A stretch of DNA of 64,000 nt, taken from NCBI GenBank assembly GCA_913019965.1, contig CAJVZR010000004.1, forward strand, positions 1 to 64,000, read 5' to 3'. This DNA comes from an uncultured Oleispira sp. GTDB lineage: Bacteria > Pseudomonadota > Gammaproteobacteria > Pseudomonadales > Oceanobacteraceae. Positions 26,851 to 35,571 of the stretch are shown piece by piece; position 1 is the first letter of the stretch; each line of letters opens with the position of its first letter. The position numbers and the translations under genes were made by a program. The notes below the pieces were generated by a model that saw only the letters and a list, made by a program, of their open reading frames with translations, had not been told where the DNA came from and ran no database searches.

Positions 26851-29800
26851 ATGAATATTACTCGATTAGCCATTCAGAATAACCGAACAACACTGGTTTT
26901 TTTGATTGTAATGCTGTTGTTGGGCTTAGATGCTTATAACAAAATCCCCCGCGCCTATGACCCTGGTTTTATCATTCGTGCTGCTCAGGTGATAACTTAT
27001 TTTCCCGGTGGCAGTCCTGCTCGGGTTGAAGAGCTGATCTCTGATAAAATTGAAAAAGTTGTGCAAGAAATTCCTGAGTTAGATTTTGTGAAAAGTGAAT
27101 CTCGCACGGGTATTTCAATTGTGACGGTGAATATCAAAGAAAGTTATACCGAGATGCGCCCTATTTGGGACAACTTACGTCGCAAGGTCGATAAAGTGGC
27201 AGGTGATCTTCCTGAAGGGGCTATTGGCCCAAATGTGAACGATGAGTTTGGTGATGTCTTTGGTGTGGTGATGACGTTAACCGGTGAAGGGTATAGTTAT
27301 ACTGAGCTTAAAGATGTCGCAGACGCTGCTCGTGACGAGCTATTGCATAATTCTGAAGTGGCTAAAGTTGAAATCCACGGCGCGCAGAATGAACGCATTT
27401 ATGTTGAATATAATGATGCGCGTTTATCTGAATTAAACTTAACCCCTTTGCAACTGAGCCAAATTTTAGCTAATCAAAATGTGGTGATGCCAGGGGGATC
27501 CGTTCGTATTGGTAAGGAGCGGATTGAGTTAGAGCCGTCTGGGAATTTTGAGTCTCTAGAAGATATTAGTCGAACCACCATCTTATTGCCCGGTAGTGAT
27601 GATGTTATTTATTTAGAAGATATCGTAACGGTTAAGCGCGGTTATCAAGAGCCTAATTCCAATTTTGTTCGAAGTTCAGGCGTTCCAGCTTTAGCGATCG
27701 CTGTTTCTATGAGGGAAGGTGGAAATAATATTGCTTTAGGTCGACAAGTGCTGACAACGATTACCAACTTTGAGGCTCAGCTACCGATAGGGGTAGAATT
27801 CGAAATGCTGAATTTCTCTCCGAAGGAAGTGGAAAATAAGGTTAATGATTTTATGAATAACCTTGTTCAAGCCATTGTGGTCGTCGCTGCGGTAATGCTC
27901 TTCAGTTTAGGTTTACGTACGGGGTTAGTGGTTTCGGCTTTGATTCCTGCCAGTATGATTGCAACCATCTTTGTGATGAATTATTTTAATATTGGGCTAG
28001 ATCAAATTTCTCTCGCAGCGTTAATTATTGCACTAGGGATGCTGGTGGATAATGGCATTGTGATGTCAGAAAGCATTATGGTGGAGATGAATAATGGGAA
28101 ATCACCTAAAGAGGCTGCTATCTCGTCGGCCAATGAATTAAAAATTCCATTATTAACCTCTTCGTTAACGACATCCGCTGCTTTTTTACCGATCTATTTA
28201 GCCGAATCCGCAATGGGGGAATATACTGCGGCACTATTCCAAGTCGTTACCATTACCTTATTATGCTCGTGGTTATTGAGTCTGACGATGATTCCTCTGA
28301 TGTGCATGGTGATATTGAAAGTTAAAAAGGGGGCGGTGAATGATGAGAGTGTATTTAATAAAGGCTTCTATCCTAAATATCGCGGCTTCTTATTGTTTCT
28401 ATTAAAGAATCGCATCGCAACAGTAACGACGGTTGTGCTGTTGTTTTTCATCAGTATTAAAGCTTTATCTTTAGTCCCCAATATTTTCTTTCCACCTTCT
28501 GATCGTCCATTTTTTAAACTGGATATTGAACTCCCTATTGGTACTGCGATTGAGCAGACTGATTGGATCGTAAAGGACGTTGAGCAATACCTAGAAACGT
28601 TAAAAGCGGATGAGTCTAATCCTAAAGGTATCAAAAACTGGATCACTTATGTTGGCTCTGGAGGCGCGCGTTATCTATTAACTCACAGCCCTAAACCTGC
28701 AAGCCCTGGCTATGGCTTGATGATTGTTAATACGACTGGGGCTGATGCAAACTTAGAGCTAATGCCCAAGATTGAAGCTTATATCAACCAGCATCACCCG
28801 GATGCACAAGCGACTGCCCGCTTAATCGAAAATGGTAAGGCCATTACCAATCCTGTTGAGGTGCGTGTTTATGGTAATGACGTTGACAAGCTTTTTACAA
28901 TCGTAGACAGCATTAAGCAGCAGTTGGCAGGTATCTCAGGACTTAAAAATATCAGCGATGATTGGGGCCAGAGAATTAAGAAGTTAACGGTCGATATTGA
29001 TCAGGAAAGAGCGAAGCGAGCAGGTATTACTAGCCAAGACATTGCAGTCTCTTTGCAAACAGGTCTAAGTGGTTATGAAATGACTGAATATCGGGAAGGC
29101 ACCACATCAATCCCGGTCATATTGCGTACTGAACTAGCTGATCGACAAGATTTAGGCAAGATAGAGTCGTTAACGGTTTTCTCTCAAGCTAATGGTAATG
29201 CGGTACCGTTAGTACAGGTTGCAGACATTAATGTCACTTGGGAACCGGCTAAGGTTCTTCGACGTGATCGCTTGAAGACCGTTGCTGTTGGTGCTCAGCT
29301 GGAAGGCAGTTTTACAGCGAGCCAAGGGTTCGCTGAGTTGGCTCCTTGGTTAGAAGAGAATAGTAAAAATTGGCCGCTGGGTTTCTATTTTGAATACGGT
29401 GGGGAGCTTGAATCTTCAGGTGCTTCTAGTCAGTCTATTGGTGAGAAGTTACCGATTGCGGTATTTATCATTGTGATTCTCTTGGTCATGCAGTTTAACT
29501 CCTTACGTAAACCTTTCATCATTCTCTCAACGATTCCTTTGGGGGTCATTGGTGTGATTTGGGGGTTGATCGTCGCGAATAGTTTCTTTGGCTTTATGAC
29601 GTTATTAGGCATTATCTCCCTCGCAGGGATAGTCATTAATAATGCCATCGTCTTGCTCGAACGGATTAAGCTTGAAATCGATGTAAATGGATTGCCTCCA
29701 CAGCAAGCCATCATCGAAGCAGCTCAGCGTAGAATGCGGCCGATTTTGCTGACGACGGCAACTACTGTATTTGGCTTGGTGCCTCTCTATCTTGGTGGTG

Positions 29801-29946
29801 GAGAGATGTGGGAGCCGATGGCAGTTGGCATTATGGCTGGATTAATGTTTTCTACGCTATTAACCCTAGGCTTCATCCCTGTTCTATATGCACTCTTGTA
29901 TGGGGTAAGCTATAAAAATTATAAACCGGGAAGCGTCTCTAGTTAG
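26851..29946 (+). CDS. RND-family efflux pump permease (variant proton relay)
   Basis: A 1031-residue RND permease. The TM4 motif is GMLVDNGIVMSES, so the pair equivalent to AcrB Asp407/Asp408 is D400/N401; in TM10 the motif is GIVINNAIVLLER, so the position of Lys940 is N930. It shares these changes with the pump at 5675 and differs from the classical pump at 35572. The start MNITRLAIQNNRTTLVF and the KIPRAYDPGFIIRAAQV region mark the branch. It is fused into an operon with the adaptor (three bases apart) and probably with the upstream barrel gene; the LysR gene is the nearest regulator. Substrate unknown. Confidence 0.93.
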   Translation: MNITRLAIQNNRTTLVFLIVMLLLGLDAYNKIPRAYDPGFIIRAAQVITYFPGGSPARVEELISDKIEKVVQEIPELDFVKSESRTGISIVTVNIKESYTEMRPIWDNLRRKVDKVAGDLPEGAIGPNVNDEFGDVFGVVMTLTGEGYSYTELKDVADAARDELLHNSEVAKVEIHGAQNERIYVEYNDARLSELNLTPLQLSQILANQNVVMPGGSVRIGKERIELEPSGNFESLEDISRTTILLPGSDDVIYLEDIVTVKRGYQEPNSNFVRSSGVPALAIAVSMREGGNNIALGRQVLTTITNFEAQLPIGVEFEMLNFSPKEVENKVNDFMNNLVQAIVVVAAVMLFSLGLRTGLVVSALIPASMIATIFVMNYFNIGLDQISLAALIIALGMLVDNGIVMSESIMVEMNNGKSPKEAAISSANELKIPLLTSSLTTSAAFLPIYLAESAMGEYTAALFQVVTITLLCSWLLSLTMIPLMCMVILKVKKGAVNDESVFNKGFYPKYRGFLLFLLKNRIATVTTVVLLFFISIKALSLVPNIFFPPSDRPFFKLDIELPIGTAIEQTDWIVKDVEQYLETLKADESNPKGIKNWITYVGSGGARYLLTHSPKPASPGYGLMIVNTTGADANLELMPKIEAYINQHHPDAQATARLIENGKAITNPVEVRVYGNDVDKLFTIVDSIKQQLAGISGLKNISDDWGQRIKKLTVDIDQERAKRAGITSQDIAVSLQTGLSGYEMTEYREGTTSIPVILRTELADRQDLGKIESLTVFSQANGNAVPLVQVADINVTWEPAKVLRRDRLKTVAVGAQLEGSFTASQGFAELAPWLEENSKNWPLGFYFEYGGELESSGASSQSIGEKLPIAVFIIVILLVMQFNSLRKPFIILSTIPLGVIGVIWGLIVANSFFGFMTLLGIISLAGIVINNAIVLLERIKLEIDVNGLPPQQAIIEAAQRRMRPILLTTATTVFGLVPLYLGGGEMWEPMAVGIMAGLMFSTLLTLGFIPVLYALLYGVSYKNYKPGSVSS

Positions 29947-29952
29947 CTGTTT

Positions 29953-29978
29953 AAAAAGGGAGCTTTTGCTCCCTTTTT
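29953..29978 (+). terminator. Rho-independent terminator after the second RND pump
   Basis: AAAAAGGGAGC (29953-29963), a TTTT loop and GCTCCCTTTTT (29968-29978). Very clear GC stem followed by a T run. Confidence 0.93.
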
Positions 29979-30058
29979 GATATTTCCACGGGCACTTTTA
30001 ATATTCGATCTTATGCTAGGCTTATTAAGAGGAAATAGAGAGTGGAGCAGCATAGTTA

Positions 30059-32383
30059 ATGAATCGTCTTATGCTTGGAGTGCTATTATTAGCGACTTCT
30101 GTAATGACATTTGCAAACCCAATCTTGTATGTTGATGATAACCTTCGATATAGCTTAAATCGGCAAGTTGATTATTTATTAGACAGTTCAATGCAATTAT
30201 CTTTAGAAGAAGTCCGGGTTTCTGATGACTGGCAATCTATCGATAGAAATACTGTCAATATGGGCTTTATCACAGAAGCCCTTTGGTTGCGCTTCGATAT
30301 ACAAGCCGTTAAAAGTAATGACTATATACTTCACCTGCCATATCCCATTCTTGATTATCTCGATCATTATAGCTTTATCGATGGTCAAACAGATCTCGTC
30401 ATAAAAACAGGGGATGCTCGTAATTTCAATACCCGAGCCGTGAACCATATAGACTTTGTATTTCCTTATCGACTAGAGGCTGGCCAAACTTTAAGCGTGT
30501 ATTTAAGGGTGACTTCTCAGGGCACGGTTGATGTGCCTTTGAGATTTTCTTCAAAAGCGTTATTTTCACAAGAAAACGAAGAAAATATTCTATTTCGTGG
30601 TTTTGTCATGGGAATTCTTTTTCTCATGCTATTTTATAATCTATTCATCTTTGTCTCTCTGCGAGATCGTGTATACGGTTTTTATGTGCTCAATATATCA
30701 GCATTTATAGTCACATCTAATGCTTATGATGGCGGTGCCTTTCAATTACTGTGGCCAAATGCTCCGGTATTTAATGAGTTTGTTTTTCCTATATTTAATG
30801 GCCTAATTCAAGTCACCAGCATTGTATTTATGATGGAGTTACTACAAATATGGGATAAGAAAACCTGGTATCGAAAATATTTTTTGGTGTTATTAACTAT
30901 CGTCTCTACTTTTCCCATATTAGGGGCATTATTACCTTACTCAACGATAGTGCCTATCGAAGTTTCCTTTTCTTTAATTGTATATACCTCTGCATTAATC
31001 CTTGGGATGCATTTGTCGTTTAAGGGTAATCGAACGGCTATGTATTTCACCGTAGCCGTTTTTCTATTTATGGTGGGCCTAGTGAGTAGCAATTTGAAAG
31101 CATTAGGATTATTACCCACAAACTTCTTTACTCAGCATGCTTATCAGTTAGGCTTTTTTGTTGATATGGTCGTTTTGTCATTAGCTTTAGCCCAGAAGAT
31201 AGACATTGCACGTAAAGAACGCTCGTGGGCCCAAAAAGAGAATATTAAGAATCTGAAGCGTTATGAGGATTTATACGGGGAGTCACTTCTTGGAAACTTT
31301 CAATTAACCTTAGATGGAAAATTAGTATCCGTGAATAAAGCATTTCTAGATATATTAGGGTATAGCAATGAAGCAGAGCTGTTATCTTCTAATATTGCGA
31401 ATGACATAACGAAGATGTCACTAAGCGATGCATCAAATGAACTTATTATTAGGACAGTAAAAAGAACTGGAAAAATAATAGATTTTGAAGAGGAGGTTGT
31501 AAATAAAAATGGAGATGTAATTTGGATCTCACTATCTGTTAGGTCTGTGGCTAATAGCGAGGGCGGAACAGAGTATTATGAAGGATCTATTTTAAATATA
31601 AGTGAACGAAAAGAAAATGAGAATATCAGAGAGCAAGCATTAAAAGATAGAATGGCAACTTTAGAGCAGTTAGTGGTCGGTATTTGCCATGAATTAAATA
31701 CTCCTCTTGGAACATCCATTACAAGTATAAGTCATGCGAAATCGTTATTAGCCGAAGTTGAAGGGATTCTTGATGGCAGTAAAGAGAATGCACTTTCATT
31801 AATTTCACAAAGCCATGAAGCAATTGAACTGTCTGATACAAATTTAAAGCGTGTTGTGGATTTAATTAAACAGTTCAAGAATATTTCTGTAAATCAGTAC
31901 GGGTATGAGTTAAGTGAATCTAATCTTTTAGCAACTATCTCATCAGGCCTTGTTGGATTTAATAAGAAATTTGTTGATGAAAATGTAAGGGTGAAAGTCA
32001 GCTGTGAAGCGGATTACATTGTAAAAACTTATAGTGATGCATTAAGTGAAATTATATCTCAATTAGTAAGTAATAGTCTAGATCATGCATTCGTAGGGCG
32101 AGAAAATAAGACTATTATTATCAATGTTTCTATTAAAAATGGCGTGGTAGAACTTATATATAGAGATGATGGTACGGGGCTATCCGATGCAGGAAAACAT
32201 GATTTATTTAACCCTTTTTATACAACGATGCGTGGCTACCATGGCAAGGTTGGATTAGGGATGTACCTAACATTTAATCTATTAACTCAATTGCTGAATG
32301 GTGACGTGGAGATAGAAAACCCTGAAGTAGGGTTTTCACTTGTTATGAAATTTCCTGCGGAAATATCAAATGTTGTCAGCTAA
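30059..32383 (+). CDS. 7TM-DISM sensor histidine kinase with PAS domain
   Basis: A 774-residue membrane sensor kinase. A signal sequence and a beta-rich extracellular 7TMR-DISMED2 domain (about residues 20-165) are followed by seven membrane helices (about 175-375; FMGILFLMLFYNLFIFVSLRDR), then a PAS domain (about 400-520, GNFQLTLDGKLVSVNKAFLD) and the kinase core. The phospho-accepting residue is H544 in GICHELNTPLG, followed by HATPase motifs: SQLVSNSLDHAF (N box) and GLGMYLTFNLLTQLLNG. No receiver domain or partner regulator is adjacent, so its response regulator must be encoded elsewhere. The signal sensed is unknown; carbohydrates or other small ligands bind such domains in relatives. 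Confidence 0.9.
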   Translation: MNRLMLGVLLLATSVMTFANPILYVDDNLRYSLNRQVDYLLDSSMQLSLEEVRVSDDWQSIDRNTVNMGFITEALWLRFDIQAVKSNDYILHLPYPILDYLDHYSFIDGQTDLVIKTGDARNFNTRAVNHIDFVFPYRLEAGQTLSVYLRVTSQGTVDVPLRFSSKALFSQENEENILFRGFVMGILFLMLFYNLFIFVSLRDRVYGFYVLNISAFIVTSNAYDGGAFQLLWPNAPVFNEFVFPIFNGLIQVTSIVFMMELLQIWDKKTWYRKYFLVLLTIVSTFPILGALLPYSTIVPIEVSFSLIVYTSALILGMHLSFKGNRTAMYFTVAVFLFMVGLVSSNLKALGLLPTNFFTQHAYQLGFFVDMVVLSLALAQKIDIARKERSWAQKENIKNLKRYEDLYGESLLGNFQLTLDGKLVSVNKAFLDILGYSNEAELLSSNIANDITKMSLSDASNELIIRTVKRTGKIIDFEEEVVNKNGDVIWISLSVRSVANSEGGTEYYEGSILNISERKENENIREQALKDRMATLEQLVVGICHELNTPLGTSITSISHAKSLLAEVEGILDGSKENALSLISQSHEAIELSDTNLKRVVDLIKQFKNISVNQYGYELSESNLLATISSGLVGFNKKFVDENVRVKVSCEADYIVKTYSDALSEIISQLVSNSLDHAFVGRENKTIIINVSIKNGVVELIYRDDGTGLSDAGKHDLFNPFYTTMRGYHGKVGLGMYLTFNLLTQLLNGDVEIENPEVGFSLVMKFPAEISNVVS

Positions 32384-32483
32384 AAGTATAGGTGTCATCG
32401 AAGAGAAATTAATAGTTACTTTTGATGGAATAGTTAAAATTGAGCTTGATGATAACCTATACAGAATTATACTTAGGCTTTAA
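32370..32483 (+). CDS. Possible 37-residue small ORF overlapping the kinase 3' end
   Basis: ATG at 32370 opens a 37-codon reading frame, overlapping the last 14 bases of the kinase in another frame. The predicted peptide starts MLSAKSIGVIEEKLIV and ends YRIILRL. No ribosome-binding site is obvious and no family is known. It may be translationally coupled or simply chance; I list it as tentative. Confidence 0.2.
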   Translation: MLSAKSIGVIEEKLIVTFDGIVKIELDDNLYRIILRL

Positions 32484-32854
32484 GATTGTTCTATATCAAA
32501 GGACTCCATTTTCTCTCTATGACCTTGTTTATGACGCGGGGGCTTGTGGTCACGGAACTCTTGTTTACTAATGCTGCCATCATTATTGGCATCGATGTGG
32601 TTAAACATTCGCTCACGCTTTCCACGATTTTTTTTATGCTGCTGAAATTCTTCCCAGCTAACATTACCATCATTATTAACATCTAGTTTGTTGAAATATG
32701 CACGTTTTCTCTTGCCCTTTTTCTGCTCCATTGAATGCTGCTTTTGCTGTCCTTTTTCCCCCTCAATATCTTGGTACTCTGTCGATTCAGCAAAGCTATG
32801 ATTGGCAAGGGATAAAACGGCTGTTAAAAGACCGCATTGCATAATCATCTTCAT
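32480..32854 (-). CDS. Exported EF-hand protein
   Basis: A 124-residue secreted or periplasmic protein. A signal peptide ends near NHSFAES. Two EF-hand calcium loops are clear: DVNNDGNVSWEEF and DANNDGSISKQEF, each with acidic residues at the 1, 3, 5 and 12 positions. A Gln/Lys-rich linker precedes them. The C-terminal tail is His/Lys-rich. The function is probably calcium buffering or sensing outside the cytoplasm. It converges on the sensor kinase and may have no relation to it. Confidence 0.85.
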   Translation of the reverse strand: MKMIMQCGLLTAVLSLANHSFAESTEYQDIEGEKGQQKQHSMEQKKGKRKRAYFNKLDVNNDGNVSWEEFQQHKKNRGKRERMFNHIDANNDGSISKQEFRDHKPPRHKQGHREKMESFDIEQS

Positions 32855-33094
32855 TATTTAGTCCTGTTGTAAGGTATTAACATTATGTTTTTTATTGGCT
32901 ATATGAGTATTAGAAGCTACTTGTTGAGCCTATATTCAAAGAATACAGGGCAAATGTGCAACAAAAATGAAAATATCTGACTTTTGTTACTTGTGTTGCT
33001 AATTGGGAAAGTGTTGAACTTATCCTCTCATTTTGTGCCTAGCTTCAGCTATGCTGATAAATGATCCTAAATGAAAAGCTAAAGGAGTCAGATT

Positions 33095-33520
33095 ATGGGT
33101 AATTGCTATAACTCTACGACAATTGAGGCACCCATTGAGCAAGTATGGGATGTTATTAGTGACTTTCACCAGCTAAGTTGGGCGGCTCCTGTTGTGAATA
33201 AAGTTGATATCGTAGGAGAGTTAGCGGGGACCAGGGTCGGGGCGCGGCGCATTTTAAATGACGCATTCCATGAAACTCTACTATCCGTTGATTCGATGAA
33301 CTTCCGATTATCCTACAGTATCGATGATGGCCCAGGACCTGTAGCAAAAGGGGCGGTTGCTAACTATGTAGGCCGCGTCGAGTTGTTCCCTATTACTGAT
33401 AGTGGTGGCACATTTATAAAATGGACATCAGAATTTGAGTCATCTGATGAAGCACAAGTCGCTGACTTTTGTAATCCGATTTATTCCGGTTTATTAACGG
33501 CACTGAAGTCAAACTTTTAA
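33095..33520 (+). CDS. SRPBCC-family (Bet v1-like) protein
   Basis: A 141-residue cytosolic protein of the START/SRPBCC fold, which binds lipids or polyketides in a hydrophobic cavity. The start NSTTIEAPIEQVWDVISDF is the usual first strand and helix; VGARRILNDAFHETLLSVD and the C-terminal helix NPIYSGLLTALKSNF complete the fold. The ATG at 33095 has AAGGAG eight bases upstream. It lies before the DNA ligase gene on the same strand, 26 bases apart, so the two may be co-transcribed. Ligand is not known. Confidence 0.85.
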   Translation: MGNCYNSTTIEAPIEQVWDVISDFHQLSWAAPVVNKVDIVGELAGTRVGARRILNDAFHETLLSVDSMNFRLSYSIDDGPGPVAKGAVANYVGRVELFPITDSGGTFIKWTSEFESSDEAQVADFCNPIYSGLLTALKSNF

Positions 33521-33546
33521 TAACTTTCTAAGACAGGGATTGTCTG

Positions 33547-34407
33547 ATGCATAGCTCAATAGGAATCGTCTTATTGTTCATTTTTTCGTGGACAATACAG
33601 GCTGCTGAAGTGATTAAGCCCAAATTGATGCTGGCGAATGTTTATCGTCAGGGGGGCTCCTCTATTGCGCTCAGCCGTTATTGGGTGAGTGAAAAATACG
33701 ACGGCGTGCGAGCCTATTGGGATGGGCAGCGTTTCATTTCGAGGCAAGGGCATGAGTATCATGCGCCCTCATGGTTTATTGCTGATTTCCCAAGTTTCCC
33801 GTTAGACGGTGAGCTTTGGTTAGGGCGAGGCCAATTTGACCGACTCAGTGGCATTGTGCGCAAATTAAAGCCAATAGATAGTGAATGGCGCCAAGTTGTC
33901 TATATGGTATTTGATATGCCGGAGCAGGTAGGAATCTTTGATCAACGTTTACGAGCCATGCGTAATCTAACAGGCTACCCCCAGTGGCTGAGGATTGCTA
34001 AACAGTGGCGTGTCGAAAATGAAGCCGAGTTAATCAATCAGCTCTCAAGCTTCGTGGCTAATAATGCTGAGGGATTGATGTTGCATGATCAGCATTCTTT
34101 GTACTCGGCAAAACGCAGTGATGATCTCATCAAGTTAAAACCTCGTTTTGATCAAGAGGCAAGGGTGCTTAGTTATGTTGAGGGCAAAGGAAAGTATTTA
34201 GGTATGATGGGGGCATTATGGGTAGAAGCGATAATTTTAGATGGAGACAATAAATCAAATCGTCATATCTTCAAAATTGGCTCAGGTTTTAGTGATGATG
34301 AACGAAAAAATCCCCCAGCAATTGGCAGTGAAATAACTTTTCATTACTCTGGCTTAACGTCTCAAGGAAAGCCTCGCTTTGCGCGCTTTTGGCGAGTGCG
34401 ACAGTGA
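33547..34407 (+). CDS. ligE: Periplasmic ATP-dependent DNA ligase (Lig E type)
   Basis: A 286-residue minimal ATP-dependent ligase with a Sec-type leader (VLLFIFSWTIQAAE), as in the Lig E group exported to the periplasm in many proteobacteria. The nucleotidyltransferase motifs are visible: motif I SEKYDGVRA with adenylated lysine K50, motif III LDGELWLGR with E89, motif IV EGLMLHD and motif V DDLIKLKP. A short OB fold follows (IGSEITFHYSGLTSQGKPRF). Lig E proteins seal nicks in extracellular or incoming DNA and are discussed with natural competence; no competence genes are seen here except a PilU-like ATPase 12 kb away. Confidence 0.9.
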   Translation: MHSSIGIVLLFIFSWTIQAAEVIKPKLMLANVYRQGGSSIALSRYWVSEKYDGVRAYWDGQRFISRQGHEYHAPSWFIADFPSFPLDGELWLGRGQFDRLSGIVRKLKPIDSEWRQVVYMVFDMPEQVGIFDQRLRAMRNLTGYPQWLRIAKQWRVENEAELINQLSSFVANNAEGLMLHDQHSLYSAKRSDDLIKLKPRFDQEARVLSYVEGKGKYLGMMGALWVEAIILDGDNKSNRHIFKIGSGFSDDERKNPPAIGSEITFHYSGLTSQGKPRFARFWRVRQ

Positions 34408-34458
34408 TGGTACTGCTATTTGTATTGGTACCGATAAGCATCGTGAAAACTAACAGGG

Positions 34459-35466
34459 CTAAAAAGAAAAGTTAACCTTAACCTCCATTCTCTCTTCATT
34501 TTTATTGTCATTTTTGGTGCCTTTTTTAGTGATTGAGCTCGCTGTTGCTTGAACGGAAAAACTTTGCAATGCTAACCATTGGTAGCGAATTGCTGTGCTA
34601 CTTTGATTGGCATTAAAATCATCTGAATATATCCATTGCTTGTCCGTATGACTGAACAAAATTCCAATATTATGATGGGGAACGAAACCCAGCCAAACCA
34701 TGCTGTTTTGCCAGGCTTGTTGATTTCTTTCAGCTTCAGAATTATTGAATTCACTGGCGAATTGAAAAGACCATTGCCAAGAGCCGGGCACGAATTTCAT
34801 TGGTAGCTGTAACGCCGAGCCAATCATTCCTCTAGTAATACCTTGTTCTTGATGGCTGATCAATAAGGTCAGCGGCCCAATTTTATAACCCGGAATACCG
34901 GTCTTTATTTTATAGTGGTAGCTGGCAGTATTTTTATTCGTGATTAGATAATTGTCTTCGGTTTGTTGAATATAAGATAGCTGCTGTTCAACGGGACCTA
35001 ATCGAAAGGTCGCCAATATTCCTTGGCTATAGTTCAAGTCGCCTAATGGATCAGGGCTTTGATCATTCTTATTTAAACTGTTGGTGAATAAACCGGGCTG
35101 GATGTGACTTATTTTTTGACGACCCATGGTAAAAGACCAATAAGGATTGAGTGAAGTAGTTACATTTAACTCTTTAATGATGCCTTCAGACTGGTTTGTT
35201 GATTCACTGGCCTGTAACTCGAGTTGAGTACCTAAGGTGAACTGAGTATTTGGCAATAAAGCCGTGGGAAATTGTTGGATGAAGCTAAATTCTGGCAATA
35301 ACCGTATCGAGGTAGAGGTCTCTGTCGTCGAAGTGAAATGGAAATTATGATTATTCTTCAAGTACAGCGAATCATTTAACCAGAATTCGGCTTGAACCGT
35401 TGGCATAAGCAAAAGATTGAAAGGGATGAATAGTAGATACTTTAGACGTGGGGGAAGAATAATCAT
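34459..35466 (-). CDS. Putative porin-like outer-membrane protein
   Basis: A 335-residue exported protein. I take ATG 35466 as the start because it directly precedes a clean signal peptide (IILPPRLKYLLFIPFNLLLM then TVQAEF); a TTG three codons upstream is less likely. Alternating hydrophobic and polar residues with many aromatics (QFTLGTQLELQASES, WSFTMGRQKISHIQPGLF, WQWSFQFASEFNNSEAERNQ) and the terminal VKVNFSF, ending in phenylalanine, fit an outer-membrane beta-barrel. The length is like that of 16-strand porins. The family is not recognised. It sits just downstream of the third RND operon but on the same strand, 96 bases away. Confidence 0.65.
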   Translation of the reverse strand: MIILPPRLKYLLFIPFNLLLMPTVQAEFWLNDSLYLKNNHNFHFTSTTETSTSIRLLPEFSFIQQFPTALLPNTQFTLGTQLELQASESTNQSEGIIKELNVTTSLNPYWSFTMGRQKISHIQPGLFTNSLNKNDQSPDPLGDLNYSQGILATFRLGPVEQQLSYIQQTEDNYLITNKNTASYHYKIKTGIPGYKIGPLTLLISHQEQGITRGMIGSALQLPMKFVPGSWQWSFQFASEFNNSEAERNQQAWQNSMVWLGFVPHHNIGILFSHTDKQWIYSDDFNANQSSTAIRYQWLALQSFSVQATASSITKKGTKNDNKNEERMEVKVNFSF

Positions 35467-35571
35467 GAATAACAATCTTAGTCAGAACGTATTATTTGGA
35501 CTGACCAAGATTGTGTCTGGTTTACGGATAATCTACCAGCACTTATTGCTGATAGTTATCGTCAGTTAGTA

